In this document: positions 34,766 to 43,028 of the stretch, one piece after another | Layout of the letters: each line of letters starts with the position of its first letter | How positions within the stretch are numbered: the stretch's first letter is position 1 | Assembly (NCBI GenBank): GCA_016841045.1 | Contig: JAENZX010000017.1 | Coordinates: 1 to 64,000 of the forward strand | Reading direction: 5' to 3' | Source of the DNA: Thermincola carboxydiphila | GTDB taxonomy: Bacteria > Bacillota > Thermincolia > Thermincolales > UBA2595 | DNA length: 64,000 bases | Position numbers and translations under genes: made by a program | The notes under the pieces: model-generated | Told to the model about the DNA's origin: nothing | The model's database searches: none | The model's input: the letters and a program-made list of their open reading frames with translations, nothing else

Positions 34766-35032
34766 CTATCCAAACCGGTGAATAACACCCTGCCCTCCGG
34801 CAGGATACCGGAATCTTATATTGTCACATACAAGTCGGCAAGCCCCGCATTCCAGACATATTCCCGAAGAGTTAAAGACAACTTCTCCGTTCTGTACGTC
34901 AAACAAACCGGCAGGACAAACATATAGGCATACATAGTCCCTGCAGCTATCACACTCTTTTTCGGCGACTATTTCCACACAGGGTTCTGAAAAATGATAA
35001 CAGTCAACAACAACCTGTTTTTGTAAATTCAT
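34766..35032 (-). CDS. fixX: FixX-like ferredoxin
   Basis: An 88-residue ferredoxin-like protein of the FixX/ETF-QO small-subunit type. It has CDSC...CLYVCPAGLF and CLECGACRLVC motifs and a C-terminal basic tail (FRYPAGGQGVIHRFG) typical of FixX. It passes electrons from FixC to an acceptor. It begins ten bases after the fixC stop. Confidence 0.9.
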   Translation of the reverse strand: MNLQKQVVVDCYHFSEPCVEIVAEKECDSCRDYVCLYVCPAGLFDVQNGEVVFNSSGICLECGACRLVCDNIRFRYPAGGQGVIHRFG

Positions 35033-35042
35033 TGGCCTAAAC

Positions 35043-36359
35043 CTACCTAATCACTTTAATAACCTTATATAAATCCAAAAGCATTTTTCCAGCTGATTTA
35101 GCATTGAAAGCCCTGCTCTCAATTAGCTTTCTCTTTTCCCGGCGAGAGACAGGGAATACGGCAGCAACCTCAAAAGCGACCTGGTTAACCAGCTTTATGT
35201 AGTCTTCATAAAGCTTCGGATTCTCGGAATACAAAGCAGGCACTTTTCGGTTATCCCGCAGGTCCTTAAGGACAAAACTGTTCTCTAACCTGTCACGGTA
35301 AGCCTTTAGTACTTTCCGCGAATATTTACCTTTCTCAAGAGCTTCGACAGCAGTATCTGCGGCATACTTTCCTGAATACATGGCCAGGCTTAACCCGTGA
35401 GTTCCGTTAACCAGACCGGCGGCATCACCGATAATCACAGCCCCGTTAAAGACCATTGAAGGTATAGCATTAAATCCTCCCTCAGGAATCATGTGGGCTA
35501 GATATTCAACCAGCGTACCTTCCCGAAGCAGTGGATCTATTGCCGGGTGGTGATTTACCCTGTCAATAATGTCAGAAAGGTTAACCTTTTTTTCTGCCAG
35601 TGTCTTGACACTAATCCCCGTATTTATACCGATATGTTCCCTAAAGGTATAAATGGAACCGGTTCCTATTAAACCTGCCGTATTGTCTCCCAACAGTCCT
35701 ATTACAGAGCCCTGTCTTCCTTTTAGATGAAACCTTTCATTTATCAAATTTTCAGGCAGATGAAATAACTGTTTAACATATAAGCTGTAATTCTTTGCCT
35801 CAGCTTTTTTTATCAATCCCGCTTGTTCTGCCAAAAGTGGATTTGCCCCTTCAGCCAGAATAGTAATATCGGCTAATATGTCATCATTAACAGTCCCGCT
35901 AACCCGCGCCCCAATAACTTGCCGACCGTCAAACAGTAATGATTCTGCTTTACAGCCAGACCATAACTTTGCACCTGCTTCAACAGCTTTTGAAGCGTAC
36001 CAGCGGTCAAAGGCTGCCCGCAGGACGGAAAATTTATTGTAAGGAGGATTATCAAAATCTACACTGCTAAATCCAAGTTTAACTGCTGAAGTCTCAGTCA
36101 TTAACCAGTACTGCTGGTCAACCAACACTCTCTCCACCGGCGCTTCCAACCAAAAATCAGGCACAAGTTCCCGGGTAGGCAGGGAATAGACCGCCCCCCC
36201 GCTCATATTTTTTGAACCTGGGTATGGTCCGCGTTCCAGCAGTAATACATCTACCCCAGCTTTGGCCAGAAAATATGCAGCAGTGGTCCCTGCAGCACCT
36301 GCTCCGATAACAAGGACCTGAAACTTAGTTTTTTCTGGTTTGCCGCCTTTTTTCTCCAA
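35043..36359 (-). CDS. fixC: FixC-like flavoprotein dehydrogenase (ETF-quinone oxidoreductase type)
   Basis: A 438-residue FAD enzyme: the N-terminal dinucleotide motif VIGAGAAGTTAAYFL, the ERG motif (LLLERGPYPGSKNMSGG), and VIIGDAAGLVNGTHGLSLAMYSG near residue 310. FixC with FixX takes electrons from an electron-transfer flavoprotein (FixAB). No fixAB is in the window. TTG 36359 is the only plausible start and has a poor ribosome site. FixAB could be encoded elsewhere or another donor used. Confidence 0.9.
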   Translation of the reverse strand: MEKKGGKPEKTKFQVLVIGAGAAGTTAAYFLAKAGVDVLLLERGPYPGSKNMSGGAVYSLPTRELVPDFWLEAPVERVLVDQQYWLMTETSAVKLGFSSVDFDNPPYNKFSVLRAAFDRWYASKAVEAGAKLWSGCKAESLLFDGRQVIGARVSGTVNDDILADITILAEGANPLLAEQAGLIKKAEAKNYSLYVKQLFHLPENLINERFHLKGRQGSVIGLLGDNTAGLIGTGSIYTFREHIGINTGISVKTLAEKKVNLSDIIDRVNHHPAIDPLLREGTLVEYLAHMIPEGGFNAIPSMVFNGAVIIGDAAGLVNGTHGLSLAMYSGKYAADTAVEALEKGKYSRKVLKAYRDRLENSFVLKDLRDNRKVPALYSENPKLYEDYIKLVNQVAFEVAAVFPVSRREKRKLIESRAFNAKSAGKMLLDLYKVIKVIR

Positions 36360-36467
36360 ACACCGGCAACCTCACTTTCAGTATGTTCTGTTATTTGTTA
36401 CAGATATTGCAGGTTTAAAATATAAAGTTATTATTTCCCTGTATATGTTCTTTATCCCAAAATCAAT

Positions 36468-36500
36468 TTAAAACAAAAAAGCCCGAATCAAATCCGGGCT
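36468..36500 (-). terminator. Hairpin with T run upstream of fixC
   Basis: On the minus strand an AGCCCG/CGGGCT stem (9-base loop) is followed by TTTTTTG. A second stop signal beyond 36712-36776. Confidence 0.7.
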
Positions 36501-36600
36501 CATTCAACAGAAAGAAAAATGCCGGTTCGTACCCGACAAGACAAGTATAATTTCGTTTTGAAGGCACAAGAATATAAGTAAATTTTATCTGAGGAGATCT

Positions 36601-36681
36601 ATGCCTAAAATAAGAGATAAATCTGCTTTTATAGCCGCACCGGCGAAAAAAACCTTTTCAAGAGAGCCTTATGCGGTTTAG
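36601..36681 (+). CDS. Candidate 26-aa basic microprotein
   Basis: ATG 36601 is four bases after GAGGAG and the frame closes with TAG at 36679-36681. The peptide is basic (MPKIRDKSAFIAAPAKKTF and a short end). It is on the strand opposite to all its neighbours, with no clear promoter. It is reported as possible only. Confidence 0.25.
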   Translation: MPKIRDKSAFIAAPAKKTFSREPYAV

Positions 36682-36711
36682 TAAACGTTTTCGGTTTTTG
36701 TAATCATCAAA

Positions 36712-36776
36712 CTAAAAGCCCCCTTGATAAACACTCTGTATGAATAATCATACAGAGTGCCTGCCAAGGGGGTTCC
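36712..36776 (-). terminator. Long terminator hairpin after rpmA
   Basis: The outer stem AACCCCCTT/AAGGGGGCT encloses a perfect 11-bp inner stem CACTCTGTATG/CATACAGAGTG; on the minus strand TTTTAG follows. It ends the rplU-prp-rpmA transcript. Confidence 0.85.
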
Positions 36777-36818
36777 CATTTAATCCTTTTAAAAAAAATC
36801 TACAATTAAGGTACTACT

Positions 36819-37115
36819 TTATTCGGCAGCTGCAGCTGTCTGGCTGTATACGCTGACCTGCTTTTTGTCTCTGCCTTTTCTTTCAAATTTCACAACACCG
36901 TCGATCAATGCAAACAATGTATCATCTCTGCCGATGCCTACATTATTGCCGGGGTGAATTTTGCTGCCACGCTGGCGAACCAGGATATTGCCTGCTGTTA
37001 CAACCATACCGTCTGATCTCTTAACTCCAAGATATTTGGGGTTTGAATCACGACCGTTCCTTGAACTACCTACACCTTTTTTATGTGCAAACAATTGAAG
37101 ATTAATATTTAACAT
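36819..37115 (-). CDS. rpmA: Ribosomal protein bL27 with cleavable N-terminal extension
   Basis: bL27 sits at the peptidyl-transferase centre. ATG 37115 is eight bases after GGAGG, giving 98 residues that begin with the Firmicutes-type extension [10 protein letters not shown]. In Firmicutes this extension must be removed by the Prp protease (encoded just upstream) between the Ala and the following residue. The body ([33 protein letters not shown]) is standard. Confidence 0.98.
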   Translation of the reverse strand: MLNINLQLFAHKKGVGSSRNGRDSNPKYLGVKRSDGMVVTAGNILVRQRGSKIHPGNNVGIGRDDTLFALIDGVVKFERKGRDKKQVSVYSQTAAAAE

Positions 37116-37453
37116 GAGGTCCACCTCCTTCTAAAGACTTTCACGTATCCGGAATAGTTTTTCTGTAAATTTTTCAGCCCTGCAACCATAGTCTCCAGTA
37201 TTGCCTGACATTGAACCTCTTGCAGCTCAGTGAGGTTATCAGGAAGACTGCATTCCAAAAATACAGGATCCTCAACAATTCTGTAATCCAGACCTTCACC
37301 AACAAAACGGTTTAACCCAAGGAGAATAGTCTGGGTCAGCATTGAGACAGCAGCGCATATAATATCTTCACCTGGGGGCCGGTATCCGGCATGACCTTTG
37401 ACAGAAAAACCTTTAATCCTTGAATCTGCTCTGTGAACATTTACTATAATCAT
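37109..37453 (-). CDS. prp: Ribosomal-processing cysteine protease Prp (YsxB)
   Basis: A 114-residue protease that removes the N-terminal extension of bL27. The catalytic pair is present: His21 in KGHAGY and Cys33 in [10 protein letters not shown]. Its end overlaps the rpmA start by seven bases, and it lies between rplU and rpmA as in all Firmicutes that make an extended bL27. Confidence 0.96.
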   Translation of the reverse strand: MIIVNVHRADSRIKGFSVKGHAGYRPPGEDIICAAVSMLTQTILLGLNRFVGEGLDYRIVEDPVFLECSLPDNLTELQEVQCQAILETMVAGLKNLQKNYSGYVKVFRRRWTSC

Positions 37454-37461
37454 AGGAAAGC

Positions 37462-37773
37462 TTAAGCCTGAATCTTTTCTACGGCAACCTTTGTATAAGG
37501 CTGGCGGTGACCGGTCTTACGACGGTAGCCTTTCTTGGGCTTATACTTGAAGACAATAATCTTTTTGCCCTTGCCCTGACCCAAAACCTTGAGAACGGCT
37601 TTAGCACCTGCAACCACCGGAGTTCCCAGTTTAAGGTCTCCCTCGTTGCCTACAGCCAGAACCTCGGTGATTTCAACAGTGTCACCTTCGTTGGCATCAA
37701 GTTTCTCAACAAGAATAACATCGCCTTCCTTAACATAATACTGCTTACCGCCTGTAGCAATAATCGCGTACAT
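37462..37773 (-). CDS. rplU: Ribosomal protein bL21
   Basis: The start at ATG 37773 (five bases after GGGAGGTG) gives 103 residues, the standard bL21 length; the longer frame to 37812 reads through the ribosome site. Conserved ends are [14 protein letters not shown] and the C-terminal [15 protein letters not shown]. It binds 23S rRNA domain I. It is the first gene of rplU-prp-rpmA. Confidence 0.98.
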   Translation of the reverse strand: MYAIIATGGKQYYVKEGDVILVEKLDANEGDTVEITEVLAVGNEGDLKLGTPVVAGAKAVLKVLGQGKGKKIIVFKYKPKKGYRRKTGHRQPYTKVAVEKIQA

Positions 37774-37884
37774 GAATACACCTCCCTGCGTTGAACTCGC
37801 CAGACCAGGCACTTTCGTTTATGGACGTTTTTCCGTCCGCCCTTGCTGTGCGGTTTTCAGCAAAGCCTTAGACTTTGCCTACAG
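37774..37884 (-). promoter_or_regulatory. bL21 leader (candidate autoregulatory 5' UTR)
   Basis: Between the promoter and rplU the minus-strand leader can form GCAAAG-TCTAAG-GCTTTGC and GGACG-GAAAAA-CGTCC hairpins. Firmicutes rplU genes commonly have an L21 leader that is thought to bind bL21 for feedback control; assignment here rests on position and foldability. Confidence 0.55.
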
Positions 37885-37890
37885 TACAAT

Positions 37891-37919
37891 ATTTTATAGT
37901 AAGAGGGGTGTGTTGTCAA
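37891..37919 (-). promoter_or_regulatory. Sigma-A promoter of rplU-prp-rpmA
   Basis: TTGACA (37914-37919) and TAAAAT (37891-37896) on the minus strand are separated by 17 bases, with a start near 37884. Confidence 0.85.
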
Positions 37920-37988
37920 GTTGATTTATACTCACACAATACCTCAACCCAACGTATTATGTATACTACATCGAAAGGAGTTTTACCT

Positions 37989-38512
37989 GTGAGTACATAT
38001 ATTGATCAAGCTAAACTAGAGCATGGTTTCTGGCTGCAGATACTTGGAACCTCATGTATCTTGTTGAAAGACAGGAAATCCCGCCAAAATCTCCGGTCCA
38101 TCATCACCTCCTGTGGGTGCTTGATGCAGAAGGTCATGCCGAGTCGGTATACTGTGGACTTGATGCTTCACAAACAAATCTACGTAAGACCGCTAAATCT
38201 TATATGGAGCTATGGGATAAGAAATATAATGAAGCGGTGGAGTTCGCCGGTTTCCTGCGCACCGGTCTGCCAACGTTCCCCAGTTTAGGAGAATTCGATA
38301 ATGACGTGGCCTCTGAGATGTTCGCCTTCAAAGATTACCTTGAGGTCTTGAAGAAAAAAATTATTGAAGCAAAGTCTATCGGAATCTTGAGCCCCCTGGT
38401 ACCGGACCACATGGCCCGAGAGGAATGCTATTACTTATATCAACTTTACAGAAGTGACCCCGATAACGTTTCAAATCCCAAGTGTGACCCCACAAGGCCA
38501 AGGGTGAACTAG
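37989..38512 (+). pseudogene. DUF2935 protein gene with internal deletion and frameshift
   Basis: GTG 37989 (AAAGGAG, good spacing) begins STYIDQAKLEHGFWLQILG, the start of a DUF2935 protein. After about 20 codons the frame is lost near 38045-38056 and the rest continues in another frame (to 38512) with the second half of a DUF2935 protein: EIPPKSPVHHHLLWVLDAEGHA and a HMAREECYYLYQLY end. About 100 residues of the first repeat expected in this family are missing. A deletion that also shifts the frame explains both facts. The second half could still be translated from ATG 38054 (152 residues) but has no ribosome site. Confidence 0.75.
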
Positions 38513-38602
38513 TTCGGTAGTGCTGGCAGCTAGTGACTAGTTGGCTAGTGTCCCATCTAATAACGTTGACCAGACTAGTAACTAGCACTATTTTTTTTAT
38601 TA
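38512..38602 (+). repeat. TAGTG-type repeat with terminator-like end
   Basis: TAGTGCTGG, CTAGTGACTAGTTGGCTAGTG and ACTAGTAACTAGCACTATTTTTTTT can pair as a long stem ending in a T run, so it may end the DUF2935 transcript. It is related in style to the arrays at 21778 and 27298. Confidence 0.6.
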
Positions 38603-38689
38603 GCAGGAAACATCTCTTATACATAGAAAAGTTTAAAATGGAAAACATTGTTTAACCAGGACTAAAAATCTCTACCGGATGTGATTCAG

Positions 38690-39478
38690 TTGATTGGTGC
38701 AATTGCCGGAGATATTATTGGCTCCGTCTATGAATGGGACAATATTAAAACTACTGAATTCCCTCTCTTTGGTAAAGACTGCCGCTTTACAGATGATACT
38801 GTTCTTACGGTAGCTATCGCTGACAGTATTTTAACCGGAACAGAATATGCGGTCAAATTGAAGCAGTATTATAGACGTTATCCCAATGCCGGTTATGGCG
38901 GGAGTTTTCGAAACTGGGGAGAATCTGAGGAATTTAAACCATACAATAGCTGGGGCAATGGCTCTGCCATGCGGGTCAGCCCTGTTGGTTTTGCTTTTGA
39001 TACTATCGATAAAGTATTGGAAGAGGCCAAAAAAAGTGCCCAAGTAACACATAACCACCCGGAAGGCATTAAAGGTGCTCAGGCTGTTGCATCTGCTGTC
39101 TTTCTAGCTAAAAACGGCACTGATAAAGCAGGAATAAGAAACTATGTTACCAGGAAATTCGGTTATAATCTTACCGAACCTCTCGAACAGATCAGGACTT
39201 ATTATAAATTTGATGTTTCCTGCCAGGGTTCCGTTCCCCAGGCGATTACAGCTTTTTTGGAATCCACCAACTATGAAGATGCTGTAAGAAAAGCAGTCTC
39301 CCTCGGAGGCGACAGTGACACCATTGCCTGCATCACCGGAGGTATAGCCCAAGCGTATTACAAGGAAATCCCGAATTTTATTACCGCAAAAGTAACCGAA
39401 CTGCTTGATGACGATCTTAACAGGGTGGTGTCGGAATTCAGTAAAAAATATATAGGCTGGCGCCTTCTGGCTTCTTAA
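38690..39478 (+). CDS. ADP-ribosylglycohydrolase family protein (DraG/ARH type)
   Basis: This family removes ADP-ribose from proteins or small molecules using two Mg ions. Metal ligands are visible in FTDDTVLTVA (near residue 33) and GGDSDTIACITGGIAQA (near residue 205); an NGSAMRVSP motif lies between. TTG 38690 gives the common start LIGAIAGDIIGSVYEW; GTG 38681 is an alternative. About 262 residues, full length. It stands alone between repeats and the tandem membrane genes; its substrate is unknown. Confidence 0.9.
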   Translation: MIGAIAGDIIGSVYEWDNIKTTEFPLFGKDCRFTDDTVLTVAIADSILTGTEYAVKLKQYYRRYPNAGYGGSFRNWGESEEFKPYNSWGNGSAMRVSPVGFAFDTIDKVLEEAKKSAQVTHNHPEGIKGAQAVASAVFLAKNGTDKAGIRNYVTRKFGYNLTEPLEQIRTYYKFDVSCQGSVPQAITAFLESTNYEDAVRKAVSLGGDSDTIACITGGIAQAYYKEIPNFITAKVTELLDDDLNRVVSEFSKKYIGWRLLAS

Positions 39479-39531
39479 AAATGAATATATTTACCTCTTT
39501 TGATTAAAACTAGTCAGGAGGGGGTAAGGCA

Positions 39532-39975
39532 ATGAAAGACAGGTTTTTACTGGGTACCGCCGCCGGGGCTGTTGGCGGGATTGTAATGGGAATATTACAC
39601 CTCTTGTTAAGCCAGATACCTGGAGTCAGTTTAAAGATGATTTATGGGGTTTCCAAATTATTTGTACCTGCAAGTATGCTTGGAACCCTTGAAGCAAATA
39701 TCATCGGAGGACTAGCCAATATTGTCTGTGCTTCTTTGATAGGGCTCCTGGTAATGGCCTTATTGGAAGTAACAGGATTTGACTCTTATCTGTTTAAAGG
39801 TGCCTTATTGGGCATCATGATATGGTTTGTCACATGCGGTCTTATTGGCAAGGCACTTAAACTTAATATGCAGGAAACCTTCTGGGATAATATTATAATA
39901 ATTGCTATCCACGCTGTTTACGGTATAGTAACAGTTTCATTTATAAGGAAGTATAGGGTTACGGCTAATTCTTAA
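39532..39975 (+). CDS. Four-helix membrane protein, paralogue 1
   Basis: ATG 39532 follows AGGAGGGGG. The 147-residue protein has hydrophobic segments at about 5-27, 54-80, 88-104 and 118-137, separated by short loops. It shares its plan and many residues with the product of 40123-40569 (MKDRFLLGTAAG / MKDKFIIGSLAG, IPGVSLKMIYGVSKLFVP / IPGINMELIFGVSALFIP). No catalytic motif is visible and no function is known. Terminators follow both copies, so each is its own transcript. Confidence 0.75.
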   Translation: MKDRFLLGTAAGAVGGIVMGILHLLLSQIPGVSLKMIYGVSKLFVPASMLGTLEANIIGGLANIVCASLIGLLVMALLEVTGFDSYLFKGALLGIMIWFVTCGLIGKALKLNMQETFWDNIIIIAIHAVYGIVTVSFIRKYRVTANS

Positions 39976-40005
39976 AAAAGTTCGCAGCAATGCGAACTTT
40001 TTTTA
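39974..40005 (+). terminator. Terminator after membrane paralogue 1
   Basis: A perfect AAAGTTCGCA/TGCGAACTTT stem with a GCAA-type loop is followed by TTTTTT. Confidence 0.92.
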
Positions 40006-40122
40006 AGTCTTCAGTTTAACCGACTTCCATACAATGTCATTCTGAAGGTTTATAATTTCCTTTTTATGTAAAAACTGTAAATAGTTATAGTTTGGAGAGT
40101 TGCACAAATTGGAGGTGACGTC

Positions 40123-40569
40123 GTGAAAGATAAGTTTATTATTGGTTCCCTGGCAGGCTTGGCAGGTTCAGCAGTGATGGCGCTTATAAATTTTATTATA
40201 AATCTGATACCTGGTATAAATATGGAATTAATATTTGGCGTATCAGCACTGTTTATACCGGAATCTCTTCAGGGAACATTACCTGGCGCTGCCATGGGCC
40301 TGTTTGCACACCTGATATGTGGAACGTTGGTAGGAATGGTAATATTAGGATTACTCGAAATATCCGGCTATGAGCATACCCTGGCTAAAGGTGCAATTCT
40401 GGGGCTTTTTTCCTGGTTTTTATTGTGTGGTATGCTGGGGAGAGTACTAGAACTTGGCATGCAGGATAAGTTTATAGACCAGGTACTATTTATTATTAAT
40501 CATGTCTTCTTTGGTATCATAACCGTCTGGTTAATAAAAAGATACAGATTGGAACAGCCAATCAGGTAA
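40123..40569 (+). CDS. Four-helix membrane protein, paralogue 2
   Basis: GTG 40123 lies after GGAGGTGA. The 148 residues align end to end with the 39532-39975 product, so the pair arose by tandem duplication and has diverged considerably. Four membrane spans; a single CG pair (LCGML / TCGLI) is shared in the third helix. Function is unknown. Confidence 0.75.
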   Translation: MKDKFIIGSLAGLAGSAVMALINFIINLIPGINMELIFGVSALFIPESLQGTLPGAAMGLFAHLICGTLVGMVILGLLEISGYEHTLAKGAILGLFSWFLLCGMLGRVLELGMQDKFIDQVLFIINHVFFGIITVWLIKRYRLEQPIR

Positions 40570-40598
40570 AAAGGTTCGCCTTCAGGCGAACCTTTTAT
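40568..40598. terminator. Bidirectional terminator between paralogue 2 and rng
   Basis: AAAAGGTTCGCC-TTCA-GGCGAACCTTTT has T runs on both strands and lies between the two converging stop codons. Confidence 0.93.
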
Positions 40599-40603
40599 AG
40601 TCT

Positions 40604-42298
40604 CTATTTATGCACTTCTACCAGTTTAGCCTTACAATACGTGCGATAAACCTTTGTAATCTCAACAGGCACTATTTCACCAATTAGAGAATGAGCAGCT
40701 TCAATATCAACTATAAAGCCGTTAACCCTGCCAATACCATCGTAAATATTAGTGGCATGGGGTTCCTCCACTTTTACCTCAAGAATCTGACCGGGCCGCA
40801 CAGGCACTCCGATAGCCTCAATTTCAGACTGGGAGTGAAGTGCCCTGATATTGATAACTTCCTGATGGTAGTGTTCGCATCCTCTGATCAGGATATGTTT
40901 TCGTGTTTTGGCCTCAATATCCCGTAAATTGGCTCCGCCACTGCCTATTAAGAGAGAAGCAACAGAGGGGTGCACTTCAGCAAGTATAGCCTCAGCGCTA
41001 GTATGCTGCGCAAGTTTAAGAATTTCATTTTTTGCCCTGATTCCAATAGTTTCCTCAGAGAGAACCTTACCTTTACCTTCACAGTAAGGGCAGTTCTTTA
41101 AAAGCACATATTCAAGACCCTGCCTTACCTTTTTTCGGGTCATTTCAACAAGACCAAGCTGGGTCAAACCCAGAATATTGGTCTTGGTCTTATCCTTTTT
41201 GATTTCTTCTTCCAACTGATCCAGTACTGCAGTCTGATGTTCCTCCTCGTGCATGTCAATAAAATCTATAATGATTATGCCACCGATATTACGCAGCCTT
41301 AGCTGTCTCGCAATTTCCACTGCGGCCTCAATATTAGTTTTAAAGACGGTATCAGAAAGATTTGTACTGCCGACATATTTCCCGGTATTTACATCGATAG
41401 CTGTAAGAGCTTCTGTCTGGTCAATAACTATGTACCCGCCACACTTTAGCCATACTTTCGGTTTAAGAACCTTTTCAATCTCTTCTTCAACGCCATGTTT
41501 TTCAAATAGGTTTTCTTTCTCGTAAAGGAGAACTCTGCCTTTAAGTTCAGGTGATGTGAGTTCCATAAGATCCATTACCTTTTCATACTCGTAACGGGAA
41601 TCGATAATAAGACGGTCAACATCTTCTGTGAAAATATCTCTAAGGGTCCTCTGTACAAGTTCAAGATCTTTATGAATCAGGTTCGGAACGGGACCGTGAT
41701 AAGCCCTGTTTTGTATTTTTCTCCAGAGTTTTGTCAGGAGTGAAACATCCTGCTGGAAATCTTCCTCAGTCAGACCTTCGGCTATAGTTCTCACAATAAG
41801 TCCCATTTTAGCCGGTTTAACCTTTTCTACTGCTTCCCTTAAACGTTCGCGTTCTTTTTCATCTTCAATTCTTCTGGAAATTCCTATGTAGTCAACAGTA
41901 GGCATCAGAACAAGATAACGTCCCGGTAAAGTAATATGTGTAGTAACACGGGCCCCTTTAGTGCCAATAGGCTCTTTAGCAATCTGAACCAGGATTTCCT
42001 GCCCTTCTTTAAGGACATCCGTTATGCCCGGCTGTGAATCAGATGTACCTGCTTCTTCACCGGAACTGCGCGGTGGAAGGGCATCCTCTACAAAAAGAAA
42101 AGCATTTTTTTCAAGCCCTATATCAACAAAGGCAGCCTGCATACCAGGGAGGACATTTTCCACCTTACCTTTGTAGATGTTACCAACAAGCCTTTGATTA
42201 AGTGATCGCTCTATATATATCTCTACAACCACTTTATCTTCCATTACAGCAACCCTGGTCTCTTCTTCTCTTACATTTACAAGTATTTCTTTTAGCAA
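40604..42298 (-). CDS. rng: Ribonuclease G/E
   Basis: An endoribonuclease of 564 residues acting in rRNA and mRNA processing. It has an S1 domain near the start (GNIYKGKVENVLPGMQAAFVD), the catalytic DNase I-like region with Asp in AIDVNTGKYVG and IIIDFIDMHEEEH, and the zinc-link CPYCEGKG near residues 400-410. TTG 42298 is seven bases after GAGGGAGG; a longer frame overlaps the upstream gene. It follows the two radical-SAM-associated genes and precedes rplU, the usual clostridial order, though with inserted genes between. Confidence 0.95.
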   Translation of the reverse strand: MLKEILVNVREEETRVAVMEDKVVVEIYIERSLNQRLVGNIYKGKVENVLPGMQAAFVDIGLEKNAFLFVEDALPPRSSGEEAGTSDSQPGITDVLKEGQEILVQIAKEPIGTKGARVTTHITLPGRYLVLMPTVDYIGISRRIEDEKERERLREAVEKVKPAKMGLIVRTIAEGLTEEDFQQDVSLLTKLWRKIQNRAYHGPVPNLIHKDLELVQRTLRDIFTEDVDRLIIDSRYEYEKVMDLMELTSPELKGRVLLYEKENLFEKHGVEEEIEKVLKPKVWLKCGGYIVIDQTEALTAIDVNTGKYVGSTNLSDTVFKTNIEAAVEIARQLRLRNIGGIIIIDFIDMHEEEHQTAVLDQLEEEIKKDKTKTNILGLTQLGLVEMTRKKVRQGLEYVLLKNCPYCEGKGKVLSEETIGIRAKNEILKLAQHTSAEAILAEVHPSVASLLIGSGGANLRDIEAKTRKHILIRGCEHYHQEVINIRALHSQSEIEAIGVPVRPGQILEVKVEEPHATNIYDGIGRVNGFIVDIEAAHSLIGEIVPVEITKVYRTYCKAKLVEVHK

Positions 42299-42332
42299 AT
42301 TTCCACCTCCCTCAAACCCAAGTATTGATAAC

Positions 42333-43028
42333 TCAACCATCTATGGGACTATAACGTTTACTGCCTTTATCAACAAATAATCTTGTTCGTCTTATCATGA
42401 TTGTTTCATAGTCAATAGGCAGTCCTGATTTTGTTACAAAAGCTCTTATAACTTCCTCTGGCCTCACATTACCTTCATTACTCACAACTGTGGTAACATT
42501 AAATTCAATATCTTTCCCCACCGGGCGCCCATCAAAATGAATTATTCCGGGGCGAATATTCTTTTCTCGGGGACCTTTTTTGGTTCTCTTTATTATTAAA
42601 ACTTCCGTATTCTCCATAAACCGGCCAACATTATCATTCAAGGTCTCTGAATCGATAGACTGTTGTGTTTCCGCTAAAACAATATAACTGGCACGGTTTA
42701 CCTCTGCCATAAGCGCCGGTGTATTATCAGCCACAAACCGCCCTCTTTTTATTTCAATTCCGGGCGGTACTGCCCTGGTCAGCCGTCTTATGATATCAGC
42801 TAACTCTATATTCTCCCTGAGTTCCATATCCATATACTCACTATCACTGGTAACCCCTACGGCCAAAGCTGATGCGAAATTCATTTTTGGGTGAGGGTTA
42901 AATCCTTCCGAAAATGCAATAGGTATTTCTGCCCTGCGAATGACTCGTTCAAAAGTCTTCATAAGATCAAGATGAGATAAGAACCTGACCTGATCCCCTT
43001 TAGCAAATTCCACTCTAACTCGGGGCAT
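42333..43028 (-). CDS. TIGR03936/DUF2344 family protein
   Basis: A 231-residue protein of the radical-SAM-associated DUF2344 family (RVEFAKGDQVRFLSHLDLMKTFERVIRR, FSEGFNPHPKMNFASALAVG). It is nearly always encoded next to, or fused with, the TIGR03960 radical SAM protein, with which it overlaps here by 14 bases. The pair is thought to modify RNA or a ribosomal component, but the reaction is not established. Confidence 0.93.
   Translation of the reverse strand: MPRVRVEFAKGDQVRFLSHLDLMKTFERVIRRAEIPIAFSEGFNPHPKMNFASALAVGVTSDSEYMDMELRENIELADIIRRLTRAVPPGIEIKRGRFVADNTPALMAEVNRASYIVLAETQQSIDSETLNDNVGRFMENTEVLIIKRTKKGPREKNIRPGIIHFDGRPVGKDIEFNVTTVVSNEGNVRPEEVIRAFVTKSGLPIDYETIMIRRTRLFVDKGSKRYSPIDG

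Larger units (their letters stand above)
36360..36818. other. Intergenic region between rpmA and fixC
   Basis: This gap of about 460 bases holds two terminator-type hairpins on the minus strand (36468-36500 and 36712-36776) and one candidate plus-strand microprotein (36601-36681). Nothing else is recognisable. It marks the junction where the fix and ger genes interrupt the usual rpmA-spo0B-obg order. Confidence 0.6.
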
